Below, piece after piece: positions 9,166-17,831 of a stretch of DNA of 64,000 bases; the stretch's first letter is position 1, and the number at the start of each line of letters is the position of its first letter. The position numbers were made by a program, and so were the translations under genes. Origin of the DNA: Bradyrhizobium manausense (GTDB lineage Bacteria > Pseudomonadota > Alphaproteobacteria > Rhizobiales > Xanthobacteraceae); contig NZ_JAFCLG010000002.1 in the NCBI RefSeq assembly GCF_018129685.1, positions 333,377-397,376 on the forward strand, read 5' to 3'. Under the pieces are notes generated by a model. That model ran no database searches. It had not been told where the DNA came from and was given only the letters and a program-made list of their open reading frames with translations.

Positions 9166-10389
9166 TCAGCGCAGGCGAACCGGGAGCGATTGCATGCCTC
9201 GGAGGATGATTGAATCCTTCCACCCCGGGGCGGAATCTGCTGCAAGTGAAATCCCGGGAAACCGCTCGATCAGAGAACGCAAGGCAATCTGCCCTTCGAG
9301 TCTGGCGAGCTGAGCGCCGAGGCAAAAGTGGATCCCATGACCGAATGTCAAATGCGGATTCGGCGATCGGCCGAGATCGAAGCGATCCGCATCCCCGAAC
9401 TGCTCGGGATCGCGGTTGGCCGCATTGATGAAGGCAAACAAGCGTTGCCCCTGCAGCAGCTTTCGGCCACCGAACTCCACATCGGCCGTGATGACACGCA
9501 CCAAAGCGCCACTTGGCCCATCATACCGCAGCCATTCCTCGACGGCGGATTCGGCCAGTGATGGATCGTCCTTGACGCGCGCCCACTGCTCCGGCGAGCT
9601 CATCGTGTAATAGAACCCGTTACCGAGCAGGTTAGTCGTCGTTTCATGCCCTGCGAACAGCAGAAGGATGCAGGTTGCGATCACTTCGTCCTCGGTCAGC
9701 GCCTCGCGCTTATCGGGCTCGCTTACGAGCTGGCTGATGATATCACCCTGAGGATCGACCGTTCGCTTGGCAATAATGTCGCGAAAGTAGTCTGCCATGG
9801 CCTTCGCCCCGGCCTCTGCGCGGATATACTTGTCTGCCGTCGCGCGCGACGTTCCGATGAACAAGGCGATGTCGTCCGACCAGTCCTTGACGCGATGCAA
9901 GTCTTCCCGCGGCACGCCGAGTAGATCCATCATCACGGTTGCCGGCAATGGGTAAGCAAAATCCGCGATCCAGTCGACGACCCCCGTGGAGCGCGCCTTT
10001 TTCTCTATCTCGTCCAATAGCAGCGCGACGATCTCCTCAACGTTGGGTTCAAGCGCCTTGATAGATCGCGAGGTGAAAGCCTTGGTGAACAGCCGCCGCA
10101 GCCGGGTGTGCTCGGGCGGATCACGGAAAACCATCCATTTGCCGAGGTAGGTCATCAGGTTGGCATAGCCGCCCTGACTCTCGGCGGGCACCGTCGCAAA
10201 GAACGGCGCCAGTCGCTCCGCCGACATGTCGGAGTTCGACACCGCCACGCGCCTCACATCGTCATAGCGCGTAATGACCCACGCCTTCAAAGCTGTCGAC
10301 CAATGCACCGGATCGCTCTCCCGCAACTGCGAGAAAATCGGAAACGGATCGGCATTGGTCTTGGGATCGGCGAAATCGAGATTCAGCAT
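9166..10389 (-). CDS. Cytochrome P450
   Basis: This is a soluble bacterial class I P450 of 407 residues. Visible signatures are the I-helix AGHETT at residues 246-251, the K-helix E285-x-x-R288 and the heme loop FGHGIHFCLG with the axial thiolate C356. The start at ATG 10389 (MLNLDFADP) is preferred over an upstream in-frame codon because the preceding residues lack P450 character and an AGGGAG ribosome site fits. It lies between an acyl-CoA synthetase and a thiolase in one operon, so it may hydroxylate a free or CoA-bound acid such as a terpenoid, steroid side chain or branched fatty acid. No ferredoxin or reductase is encoded beside it. Confidence 0.92.
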   Translation of the reverse strand: MLNLDFADPKTNADPFPIFSQLRESDPVHWSTALKAWVITRYDDVRRVAVSNSDMSAERLAPFFATVPAESQGGYANLMTYLGKWMVFRDPPEHTRLRRLFTKAFTSRSIKALEPNVEEIVALLLDEIEKKARSTGVVDWIADFAYPLPATVMMDLLGVPREDLHRVKDWSDDIALFIGTSRATADKYIRAEAGAKAMADYFRDIIAKRTVDPQGDIISQLVSEPDKREALTEDEVIATCILLLFAGHETTTNLLGNGFYYTMSSPEQWARVKDDPSLAESAVEEWLRYDGPSGALVRVITADVEFGGRKLLQGQRLFAFINAANRDPEQFGDADRFDLGRSPNPHLTFGHGIHFCLGAQLARLEGQIALRSLIERFPGISLAADSAPGWKDSIILRGMQSLPVRLR

Positions 10390-10477
10390 CAACGGAAACT
10401 CCCTGTCCTTTCCGCGCGAGCAGCGCGGCGCGCGGGACCCGATCGCCGGGCCCGCCTCAGCGGTCATAGCTCAGCCA

Positions 10478-12400
10478 TCATTTGCGAAATCTGGCCTCGT
10501 CGGGCGTCGTCAGCCCACAGACGCCGCGCTCCTCGATGATCCGTGCAATATGCTGCCCCCTCTCCGAACCCTTTTCGAGCTCGCCCAACGCCTCGCGCGG
10601 TGTAACCGGCTGTGCGTCAAGCTTAAGATGGGGCGTGTCGAACAGGGCGGGCGGCAGGCTGGCGCAGAACGCGGAAAATCGAGCGAGCGCCGTGACCAAG
10701 GAGTCACCCCAGAAGTCCACCAGCGGTGGCTTCAAGGTCTTTCCTGCCGGATTGGCCGGCAGATTGGCTCCGAACACCACATATTCCGGTGTCTCGTACC
10801 TGGCGAGATGCTGGGCGCAATGGTCACGAATTTCGTCGGCCGTTGCACCCTCGCCGGGCTTGAGCACCACGACTGCCTTCAATCGCTCCGAGAACACATG
10901 ATCGGGCACACCGACCACCGCCGCCCGCAGGACCTTCGGGTGCAGGTACAACTTGTTCTCGACCTCGATGCAGTAGACGTTCTGGCCGCCTCGCACGACC
11001 ATGTCCTTCTTGCGGTCCAACAGCCAGAGATAGCCTTCTTCGTCGATCTTGGCCCAGTCACCGGACAGGACAAAACCGTCGTGGCGGAAGACTTCGGCGG
11101 TCTTGCCCGGCTCTTCCCAATATCCGGCATTGGTCTGCTGGCCACGATAGGCAACTTCACCAATCACGTTGGGTTCGAGAACTTCGTTACCCGCATCGTC
11201 AAAGATGGCGATGTCGGTATTCGGAGTCGCGAGGCCGCAGCTGGTGATCTTGCGGATCGCGTCTTCGGTGGGCAGCGCGAAACCGAGCGCCGTGCTCTCG
11301 GACACCGAGCCGGCGTTCACCATGGCAATCGGTGCAAATTCAAGATTGAGCTGGTTGATGAAGGTCTCCGATGACGCATGGCCGCCAAAGATGATTTTCT
11401 TGAGCGTCGAGCAGTCGTGGTTCTTGAATTCCGGATGGTTCATCATCATCCAGAGCATGATCGGCGCTGCGACCGCCCACGTTGCCCGCTCGGCCTCAAT
11501 CAGCTTGATTGCGTCCAGCGGCGTGAAGGCCGCCATGACGACGCATTTCCCGCCGCTCAGCAGCGCGGGCAGGAAGTCCGCGTAGACCGCGGTGTTGTGG
11601 TACAACGGCGGCATGCACAGGTTGACGTCGTCGGTACCTAGCCCCTTGGCCGCGATGACCACGTTCTGAGCGCAACCGAGCGCGTTGATGTGCATGGCCA
11701 TCGTCCCCTTGGGCACGCCGGTCGTGCCTGACGTGAAGGAGATCGCACACAGATCCCACTCATCGACCGCCTCGTGTTCGACCGGCGGCGTCTCCAGGGA
11801 GCTTAGTTCTGAAAAAGCGAGCGTCCCCTGCGGCGCCTCGCCACCGATGACGAACACCCACTCGACACTGTCGAGGCCGCCGCGCACCGAGTCGAGCTTG
11901 CTGCTCCAGACTTCGGAAGAGACCACCAGTCCCTTGGCACCGACCTTGTTGATCTGCGCCGCCAATCCTTCAGCGGTCAACCCGAGATTGACCGGCACTG
12001 CGACGCCGCCGAGTTGGATGATGGCGAGATAGCTGATGACGTATTCCGGGCAGCCCGCTGTCAGCAGACATAGCCGGTCACGCTTCTTGAAGCCAAATTT
12101 CTGCCGGAGTCCAGCAGCGGCGCGATCGACCTGCGCGCCGACGTCGCCCCACGTCATCCTCTCGCCGCCGGGATGGAAAACATAGGCCTCGCGATCGGGC
12201 CAGCGCGCAACATTCGCCGCAAGGCACTCCGAAATACTGCGTGGCCGGTCACGATAGGCCCATATCTCGGTGCCTTCCCACGCGATACCGCGCCCGAGTG
12301 GTGCCGTGATCCTGGCGACCTGTCCGGCAAGCTCCGGATAAACGTCGCGCCAAGACTTGCAAGTACCCTTCGCAGGGCCTTTGACCTCCCAGGCTCCCAT
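10478..12400 (-). CDS. AMP-dependent acyl-CoA synthetase
   Basis: This 640-residue ANL-superfamily ligase has the P-loop SFTSGTTGVPKGTM at about residues 229-242, the hinge GDWAKIDEEGYLWLLDRKKD, and a C-terminal lysine segment (ANPAGKTLKPPL) that would drive adenylation. A tail of about 70 residues with no recognised domain follows the ligase. It is the first gene of the minus-strand operon that continues with P450 and thiolase (stop 88 bases before the P450 start), so it probably activates the acid that these enzymes process. The region upstream (12401-12553) carries an inverted repeat and is shared with a divergent TetR gene. Confidence 0.9.
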   Translation of the reverse strand: MGAWEVKGPAKGTCKSWRDVYPELAGQVARITAPLGRGIAWEGTEIWAYRDRPRSISECLAANVARWPDREAYVFHPGGERMTWGDVGAQVDRAAAGLRQKFGFKKRDRLCLLTAGCPEYVISYLAIIQLGGVAVPVNLGLTAEGLAAQINKVGAKGLVVSSEVWSSKLDSVRGGLDSVEWVFVIGGEAPQGTLAFSELSSLETPPVEHEAVDEWDLCAISFTSGTTGVPKGTMAMHINALGCAQNVVIAAKGLGTDDVNLCMPPLYHNTAVYADFLPALLSGGKCVVMAAFTPLDAIKLIEAERATWAVAAPIMLWMMMNHPEFKNHDCSTLKKIIFGGHASSETFINQLNLEFAPIAMVNAGSVSESTALGFALPTEDAIRKITSCGLATPNTDIAIFDDAGNEVLEPNVIGEVAYRGQQTNAGYWEEPGKTAEVFRHDGFVLSGDWAKIDEEGYLWLLDRKKDMVVRGGQNVYCIEVENKLYLHPKVLRAAVVGVPDHVFSERLKAVVVLKPGEGATADEIRDHCAQHLARYETPEYVVFGANLPANPAGKTLKPPLVDFWGDSLVTALARFSAFCASLPPALFDTPHLKLDAQPVTPREALGELEKGSERGQHIARIIEERGVCGLTTPDEARFRK

Positions 12401-12464
12401 AATCCCTCCTGCTGATCAGATCAGTCGTCGACCTGCACCAAATCTCAGAAGCCATCTTCTAACC

Positions 12465-12480
12465 AAACAATCGCTTGTTT
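12465..12480. promoter_or_regulatory. Palindromic operator between ligase operon and tetR
   Basis: AAACAATCGCTTGTTT is an inverted repeat with arms AAACAA and TTGTTT around four bases. It lies 65 bases before the ligase start on the minus strand and 74 bases before the TetR start on the plus strand. Position and symmetry fit a dimeric TetR repressor acting on both promoters. The regulator assignment is inference from proximity. Confidence 0.65.
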
Positions 12481-12553
12481 TGCAAGTCACAATGCTCGAC
12501 GAGGTGGAACACGTCAGGTAAGAGAGCCCTAGCTCGAACTCCGAACGAACCCG

Positions 12554-13189
12554 ATGATCGCGAAAAGCCGACCCACCCGCCCTACACAGCAAACCCGACG
12601 CGCTAAGGTGGCTCGCCCTTCCGCCGCTGGTAAAAAGCGGCAGGTGCTTTCCGGGGATCGTCGACAGGTGCTGATCAGTGAAGCGGCGCGGTTGTTCGGC
12701 AACAAGGGCTACGAAAACACTTCAATGCGCGACATCGCAGCAGCGGTCGGTATCCTGCCGGGGTCGCTTTATCACCACTTTTCTTCCAAGGAAGAGCTGT
12801 TCGTCGCCGTCTATTCCTTTGCCGTGTCGCAATCGGTGGACGCAGTGAAGACAGCGATCAAGACCCGACCCGACCCGTGGGTTCGCCTGGAAGCGGCTTG
12901 CATCGCACATATGCAAGGGCTGCTGGATAAGAATCGATTCGCCGCAGTATTGGTCACTCACCCCTCGGCCTCTGGCCTGCCCGAACAGGTGGTTACGCTT
13001 CGCGATAGTTACGAAGCCGTTTTCAAGGACCTGATCGCGGAGCTGCCGCTTCCAGCGGGAATCGATCAGCGCATCTTCAGACTCGGACTACTGGGCGCGA
13101 TGAACTGGGCGATCACCTGGTACCGCCCCTGCGGCGAGACGCCCGCGAGCATCGCGCGGAAGCTGCTGAGCGCCACCCGCCGCGAATAG
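12554..13189 (+). CDS. TetR/AcrR family transcriptional regulator
   Basis: This 211-residue regulator has a basic leader (residues 1-35) and a TetR helix-turn-helix domain at about 38-85: LISEAARLFGNKGYENTSMR and DIAAAVGILPGSLYHHFSSK. The YHHF stretch after the recognition helix is typical. It diverges from the ligase/P450/thiolase operon and shares a 153-base intergenic region holding a palindrome, so it is probably the repressor of that operon and of itself. Its C-terminal part resembles the regulator at 13674 (LGAMNWAITWYRPCGETPAS against IGALNWTPVWYRKSAGSLDG), so the two are paralogues. That may explain why their operators look alike. Confidence 0.92.
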   Translation: MIAKSRPTRPTQQTRRAKVARPSAAGKKRQVLSGDRRQVLISEAARLFGNKGYENTSMRDIAAAVGILPGSLYHHFSSKEELFVAVYSFAVSQSVDAVKTAIKTRPDPWVRLEAACIAHMQGLLDKNRFAAVLVTHPSASGLPEQVVTLRDSYEAVFKDLIAELPLPAGIDQRIFRLGLLGAMNWAITWYRPCGETPASIARKLLSATRRE

Positions 13190-13425
13190 GCTGACGCGCA
13201 CAATCCCACGTTTCGCGGCTGGCCTGGCGATCTCCAGGAGCGGAGCGCGGCGCACGTCTGCATGCCCGATCGCGGGATCCCTCACTCCGACTGATCATTT
13301 GGCTAACGCATGCAGCAGCCTCACGCTGCCGATGCACGCTGGCTCTTGCGGAGCATCCATCGTCGGCCCACGCATGGCGCGTGCAAAGCCCTTGAAAAAG
13401 AGCTCTGCCAATTTATGATGATAAA

Positions 13426-13659
13426 ATGGGCAAACCGGAGCTTCAGGGCGTCGCCCCTTCGCGGCGCGCGTCGATCAGGCGCAAGTGCTCCGACGCGGTC
13501 GCCGACCTCATCCGCAGCCGCATCTTCCAGGCGGGACAACCACCCATTGACCGGCTGCCGCAAAAATCCGCACTGATCGAGATACTCGGCAGCAGCCGCT
13601 CTACCATCCGCACGATCTTGACTGCTACCTCAAAGCTTGCTAAACAATCGTTTAGTTAG
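13426..13659 (+). pseudogene. GntR-family winged-helix fragment
   Basis: The 77-codon frame reads like the DNA-binding half of a GntR regulator: AVADLIRSRIFQAGQPPIDR followed by LPQKSALIEILGSSRSTIRT, matching the usual layout of helix 1, the RLPSE-type turn and the SRSTVREAL recognition helix. The effector domain is missing and the sequence runs into the operator of the next gene. I take it as a remnant; the similarity is judged by eye. Confidence 0.5.
13640..13655. promoter_or_regulatory. TetR operator in front of the mutase operon
   Basis: CTAAACAATCGTTTAG is a perfect inverted repeat (arms CTAAAC/GTTTAG, four-base spacer), ending 18 bases before the TTG start of the TetR gene that heads the mutase operon. 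The same palindrome, differing only in two spacer bases and followed by the same TTAG, occurs at 25077 before the ligase/Liv operon. The location suits autorepression of the operon. Confidence 0.75.
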
Positions 13660-13673
13660 CTATCGAGGATCCA

Positions 13674-14264
13674 TTGGCAGCAACGATCGCGAAACGCCAG
13701 GCAAATCGTCTGCCGGCGCTGCTTGATGCGGCGGCCGCTCATTTTGCAGAGCGGGGCTACCATGCCACGACCATGCGCGACATCGCGCAGGAAGCGGGAG
13801 TAACGCCGGGAGCGGTCTATTTTCACGTCCCCACGAAACAAGCCCTGCTCCTGGCCGTCTATGCCCAAGGCGTCGACCGTATCATTGGTCGCTTCGAAAA
13901 GGCGCTAGAAGGTCAGCGTGATCCCAACATCCGTCTACGCTGCGCGATCATGGCGCATCTTGAGGCTATTCTCGACGCCAGCGCCTATGCGCGAGTTATA
14001 GTCCGCGTGCTGCCTGAGGACATTCCTGAAGCTACCAACGAGCTGAAGTTGCAGCGCGAGCGCTACGAGTCGCGCTTACGCTCCCTCCTGGCTGAGGTCG
14101 ATCTTCCAGCCGGCCGCGATCCCAAGCTCGCTCGCCTTATGCTGATCGGCGCTCTGAACTGGACGCCGGTCTGGTACCGCAAAAGCGCCGGCAGTCTCGA
14201 TGGCATCGTGAACGAATACCTTGCGTCCTTCGGGCTCAGCCCTACTCCCTTGGCAGGCAAATAA
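13674..14264 (+). CDS. TetR/AcrR regulator heading the acyl-CoA mutase operon
   Basis: This 196-residue TetR protein has its helix-turn-helix domain at about residues 10-58 (LLDAAAAHFAERGYHATTMR, DIAQEAGVTPGAVYFHVPTK). The start is a TTG at 13674 with GAGGA five bases upstream; no good ATG exists before the domain. Its stop overlaps the start of the cobalamin-binding subunit gene by one base (TAATG), so it is translationally linked to the mutase. The operator at 13640 sits immediately upstream, and a near-identical operator at 25077 suggests it also controls the ligase/LivGHMKF operon. The effector is probably an acyl-CoA or acid of that pathway, which is inference. Confidence 0.9.
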   Translation: MAATIAKRQANRLPALLDAAAAHFAERGYHATTMRDIAQEAGVTPGAVYFHVPTKQALLLAVYAQGVDRIIGRFEKALEGQRDPNIRLRCAIMAHLEAILDASAYARVIVRVLPEDIPEATNELKLQRERYESRLRSLLAEVDLPAGRDPKLARLMLIGALNWTPVWYRKSAGSLDGIVNEYLASFGLSPTPLAGK

Positions 14265-14713
14265 TGAGCACAACTTCAGGCTTCCGGCCAATCCGAGTTC
14301 TGGTCACCAAGATTGGCCTCGACGGTCATGATCGCGGCAGCCGGATCGTCGCCGCCTATCTACGCGATGCCGGCATGGAGGTGATCTACACGCCGCCCTG
14401 GCAGACCGTGGCCGGGGTCGTGAAGCTCGCGACCGAGGAGGATGTCGAAGTCATAGGGATTAGCTCCCTCGCGACCGATCATCTCATCGTCCCGAAGATG
14501 ATGACGGCCTTGCGCGCCGCCGGGCTCGATCATGTCCGCGTCATTGTGGGCGGGATTGTACCCGACGAGGAGAAGACCGCCCTCATCGAGGCCGGCGTCA
14601 GCAACGTGTTCGGGCCGGGCGCGGCACGCGACGAGATCGTGGCTTGCGTGACATCTCTCGGACAGGATGCGCGCCACGCTCGCATCAACGAATTCTTGGA
14701 GGCAAACCCATGA
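14264..14713 (+). CDS. Cobalamin-binding small subunit of a split acyl-CoA mutase
   Basis: This 149-residue protein is the B12-binding (Rossmann-like) domain of a coenzyme-B12-dependent acyl-CoA mutase made as a separate chain, as in the IcmB and HcmB type subunits. The cobalamin signature D20-G-H22-D-R-G25 is intact, with His22 expected to be the lower axial cobalt ligand. [20 protein letters not shown] and [10 protein letters not shown] belong to the same fold. It starts at ATG 14264, overlapping the regulator stop, and its own stop overlaps the ATG of the large subunit (ATGA at 14710). Such double overlap indicates strict co-production with the catalytic subunit. Confidence 0.93.
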   Translation: MSTTSGFRPIRVLVTKIGLDGHDRGSRIVAAYLRDAGMEVIYTPPWQTVAGVVKLATEEDVEVIGISSLATDHLIVPKMMTALRAAGLDHVRVIVGGIVPDEEKTALIEAGVSNVFGPGAARDEIVACVTSLGQDARHARINEFLEANP

Positions 14714-16389
14714 CCCATACGGCGATCCAACTTCCCCTTCCCGGCTTCGAGCAGGCCCAAGGGGAATGGCGTGCAGACTATTCGAAGCAGATGGCTGGCG
14801 AGCAACCGGTTCGCAACCGCTCTGGCATCGAGGTCCAGCCGCTTTATTCCCCGCGTGACTGGTCGAGCGAACGCTATCTCGACGATCTCGGTTTTCCGGG
14901 CCAATTTCCCTATACGCGCGGCGTCTATCCCTCCATGCATCGCGGACGGACCTGGACGCAGCGGCAGCTTATCGGGCTCGGAACACCGGCGGACTACAAC
15001 AAGCGCGTCCTCCGGATCATCGATGCTGGTGCGAACGCAATCAGCCTGTTGCCGTGCTGTTCAGGCTTCCGCGGCATCGATTGCGACGAGGTCGACCCGG
15101 AGTTGCTCGGCACGTGTGGCACGGTCGTGAACACAACCGACCACATGGACGATGCTCTCGCCGGGGTGCCTCTCGGCAAGATCTCGACAGCTATGAACGA
15201 TCCATCGCCGTTCACCTTGCTCGCATTCACGCTGGGCGTCGCGCGGCGGCGCGGCGTGGACTGGAGCCAGGTCACCGGAACATCAAATCAGAGCGACTAC
15301 ATCTCGCATTTCATTGCCAATCACCAGTTCTACCGCCTGTCGTTGCCGGGATCGCGGCGCATGTTGCTGGATCACATTGAGTTCTGCCGCCGTCACGTTC
15401 CGAACTGGAACCCGGTCTCGGTCGTCGGTCAGCATATGCAGCAGGCCGGCGCGACGCCGGCGGAGACGATGGGCTTCACGCTTTCGACCGCCATCCAATA
15501 TGCCGAGGACTGCATAGCGCGCGGCATGGATATCGACGATGTGCTGCGGCGCTTCACCTTTTTCTTCGACATCTCGATTTCGTTCTTCGAAGAAGTGGCG
15601 AAATTCCGGGCCGGCCGCCGGATCTGGGCTCGGATCGCGCGCGACAGGCTAGGGGCGAAGGATCCGGCCTGCTGGCGCTTCAAGTTCCACGGACAGACCT
15701 CCGGGGTTGATCTGACGCAACAGCAGCCGCTCAACAACATCGCGCGCGTCTCCGTCCAGGCCATGGCCGGCATCCTGAGCGGCCTACAGTCGCTGCATAC
15801 CGATGCCTATGATGAGGCGATCGCCTGCCCGAGCGAGGAAACGGCGCGCGTGGCGGTCGCGACGCAGAATATCCTGCGCGAAGAGGCTCGGCTCTGCGAC
15901 GTGATCGATCCTCTCGGCGGCTCCTACTACGTCGAGCGATTGACCGATCAGATGGAGGCTGAGATCGAGGCCGTGATCGCGAAGATCGATGCGGCAGGCG
16001 GCATGTACAAGGCTGCCGAGGCCGGGCTGGTCCAGACCATGATCGGCGATTCCGCGCTCGCCTTCCAGGAGCAGGTCGAGTCGGGCGATCGCAAGATCAT
16101 CGGGGTCAATTGCTACCAGGTCGACCAGGACCTCACCGTCCCTCCGGCCGAGCGACCCGATCCCGACGCGATGAACCGGCACGTCGAGCGCTTCAAGGCG
16201 TTCAAGCAGGAGCGTAGCCAGGAAGCAGTGGCGCGAGCGCTCGATGCCTTGGCGCGCGCCGCCAATAGCAAAGACGAGAACGTCTTCGAGAAGGTTGTGG
16301 ACGCCACTGAAGCTGGCGTCACTCATGGAGAGATCGTGAGCAGTTTGCGTCGGGAGCTCGGCTTCGGGCATCCCCTGATCGTCGCCTGA
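14710..16389 (+). CDS. Divergent B12-dependent acyl-CoA mutase, catalytic (large) subunit
   Basis: This 559-residue protein is the TIM-barrel subunit of the methylmalonyl-/isobutyryl-/2-hydroxyisobutyryl-CoA mutase family. Conserved parts include PFTRGVYP-like [20 protein letters not shown], the catalytic His in [13 protein letters not shown] (H242), [20 protein letters not shown], and [12 protein letters not shown]. Other parts are unusual: the residue after RTWTQRQ is Leu87, where methylmalonyl-CoA mutase has Tyr and 2-hydroxyisobutyryl-CoA mutase has Ile (from memory), and the usual FDLPT/FDMPT strand reads LLPCCSG (C116, C117). The region [20 protein letters not shown] is also unlike characterised members. 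I start at ATG 14710, overlapping the small-subunit stop. The fold and B12 chemistry are secure; the substrate is not one I can assign and may be new. Confidence 0.88.
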   Translation: MTHTAIQLPLPGFEQAQGEWRADYSKQMAGEQPVRNRSGIEVQPLYSPRDWSSERYLDDLGFPGQFPYTRGVYPSMHRGRTWTQRQLIGLGTPADYNKRVLRIIDAGANAISLLPCCSGFRGIDCDEVDPELLGTCGTVVNTTDHMDDALAGVPLGKISTAMNDPSPFTLLAFTLGVARRRGVDWSQVTGTSNQSDYISHFIANHQFYRLSLPGSRRMLLDHIEFCRRHVPNWNPVSVVGQHMQQAGATPAETMGFTLSTAIQYAEDCIARGMDIDDVLRRFTFFFDISISFFEEVAKFRAGRRIWARIARDRLGAKDPACWRFKFHGQTSGVDLTQQQPLNNIARVSVQAMAGILSGLQSLHTDAYDEAIACPSEETARVAVATQNILREEARLCDVIDPLGGSYYVERLTDQMEAEIEAVIAKIDAAGGMYKAAEAGLVQTMIGDSALAFQEQVESGDRKIIGVNCYQVDQDLTVPPAERPDPDAMNRHVERFKAFKQERSQEAVARALDALARAANSKDENVFEKVVDATEAGVTHGEIVSSLRRELGFGHPLIVA

Positions 16390-16393
16390 CAGC

Positions 16394-17398
16394 ATGGCGG
16401 GAGCCCGCATCGCACCATCTTTGTCTGAGCGGGTCCGCGCAGGCGATTCGCGCGCCGTTGCCCGGGGCATCACCATCATGGAGGACGGCGGCCCGCTGGC
16501 CTCCGCTCTCCACGCCGCGATTCTGCCTTCGACCGGGCGCGCGCTCACGATCGGATTCACGGGTCCGCCGGGTGCGGGCAAATCCACGCTCGTCGACGCT
16601 TTCGTGGCGGCGTTGCGCAAGAGCGGACGTACGGTCGCGGTCGCGGCCGTCGATCCTTCGAGCCCCCTCTCGGGAGGCGCGGTACTTGGTGATCGCATCA
16701 GGATGGGACGCCACACCGAGGACGAGGGCGTGTTCATCCGCTCGATCGCTTCGCGCGGTCATCTCGGCGGCTTGACCGAAAGCATCCACCACATCGTCGA
16801 CCTCTTCGATGCCTCGGGCCGCGACGTGGTCGTGATCGAAACCGTAGGAGCCGGACAGTCGGAGGTCGAAGTCGTCGATGTGGCCGATATCCGCGTGGTC
16901 GTGAACGCGCCGGGGCTCGGCGACGACGTCCAGGCGATCAAGGCCGGCATCCTCGAGATCGCCAGCATCCTCGTCGTGAACAAGGCCGATCTGCCGCTCG
17001 CGGCGCGTACCGTCCGTCAGCTCAGGGCAATGCTGAGCCTGCGCCGCGACGGAGAGAAGGATGTGCCCGTTCTGGAAACCGTTGCCAGCACCGGACAGGG
17101 CGTCGCCGAGTTGCTCGCGGCCGTCCTCGCCCTCGGCGCGAGTGCGCCGGGCGATAGACAGGCCCGGCGTCGAGCGCGGATTCGACGCTTAGTCGCGGAA
17201 AGCGCTGCGACGCTGATGCGCCGCCGGACCATGGCCCGCCGCGATCCGGCCTTGCTCGACCTCCTGGCGCAGATCGAAGCAGGGCTGATCAGCCTCGACG
17301 AGGCGGTGGCGGCCGTGATCTCGGAGGGGACCAAGATGCCAGATCGGATCTCTGACCAAACTCAGGTAGCGGAAAGCACGCATGAACCAGCCGTCTGA
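16394..17398 (+). CDS. meaB: MeaB/ArgK-type GTPase chaperone of the acyl-CoA mutase
   Basis: This 334-residue G3E-type GTPase would protect and reload the B12-dependent mutase encoded just upstream, gating cofactor delivery. The Walker A motif GPPGAGKS is at residues 57-64. Further family motifs are AVDPSSPLSGGAVLGDRIRM, ETVGAGQSEVEV (Walker B region) and the base-recognition NKAD (LVVNKADLPLA). It starts four bases after the mutase stop and its end overlaps the thioesterase gene by 17 bases. Its presence beside a split mutase supports the idea that the mutase is active. Confidence 0.93.
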   Translation: MAGARIAPSLSERVRAGDSRAVARGITIMEDGGPLASALHAAILPSTGRALTIGFTGPPGAGKSTLVDAFVAALRKSGRTVAVAAVDPSSPLSGGAVLGDRIRMGRHTEDEGVFIRSIASRGHLGGLTESIHHIVDLFDASGRDVVVIETVGAGQSEVEVVDVADIRVVVNAPGLGDDVQAIKAGILEIASILVVNKADLPLAARTVRQLRAMLSLRRDGEKDVPVLETVASTGQGVAELLAAVLALGASAPGDRQARRRARIRRLVAESAATLMRRRTMARRDPALLDLLAQIEAGLISLDEAVAAVISEGTKMPDRISDQTQVAESTHEPAV

Positions 17399-17828
17399 TA
17401 ATCCGGGCGCGGTTGCGCAGCATTGCGCTGAATTCATGCTGTCGGGCGACGAGCCTGCTCGTACCTTTGGCTTCATATTACGCCGGGCGGGCCCGGGAGA
17501 GGCGCAACTGGAGATGACTGTTCCCGATAACGCCCTCAATGTCTTCGGCACCTGTCATGGCGGGGTGCTCTTCACCTTGGCCGACACGGCGCTCTCGATC
17601 GCCTGCAACAGCCACGGGCGTCAGGCCGTCGCCCATCATTGCACCATCACTTTCGTGCGTCCGGTCCAGCCCGGGGATCGGTTGATTGCTCATGCCTTGG
17701 AGCGATCGCGGACGACCAAGAGCGCGATCTACGATTGCGCCGTCGTCAATGCGGCGACCGGCAAGGTCGTGGCCGAGTTCCGCGGCCAGTCACGGACCAT
17801 TGCCGACGCGATGCCGCATAAGGGCTGA
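17382..17828 (+). CDS. PaaI-type hotdog-fold acyl-CoA thioesterase
   Basis: This 148-residue protein has the hotdog thioesterase pattern of the PaaI/YbgC-like group: NVFGTCHGGVLFTLADTALS, containing the HGG turn and the downstream acidic residue, then VQPGDRLIAHALERSR. It would hydrolyse an acyl-CoA of the mutase pathway, perhaps to release CoA from dead-end intermediates. It overlaps the GTPase gene by 17 bases and is the last gene of the operon. Its stop lies only three bases from the end of the convergent LivF gene, leaving no room for a separate terminator. Confidence 0.88.
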   Translation: MNQPSDNPGAVAQHCAEFMLSGDEPARTFGFILRRAGPGEAQLEMTVPDNALNVFGTCHGGVLFTLADTALSIACNSHGRQAVAHHCTITFVRPVQPGDRLIAHALERSRTTKSAIYDCAVVNAATGKVVAEFRGQSRTIADAMPHKG

Positions 17829-17831
17829 GCC

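Noticed and set aside
14264..16389. Calling the mutase methylmalonyl-, isobutyryl- or 2-hydroxyisobutyryl-CoA mutase
   Set aside because: Key substrate-pocket residues differ from all three as I recall them, so a specific name would be a guess.
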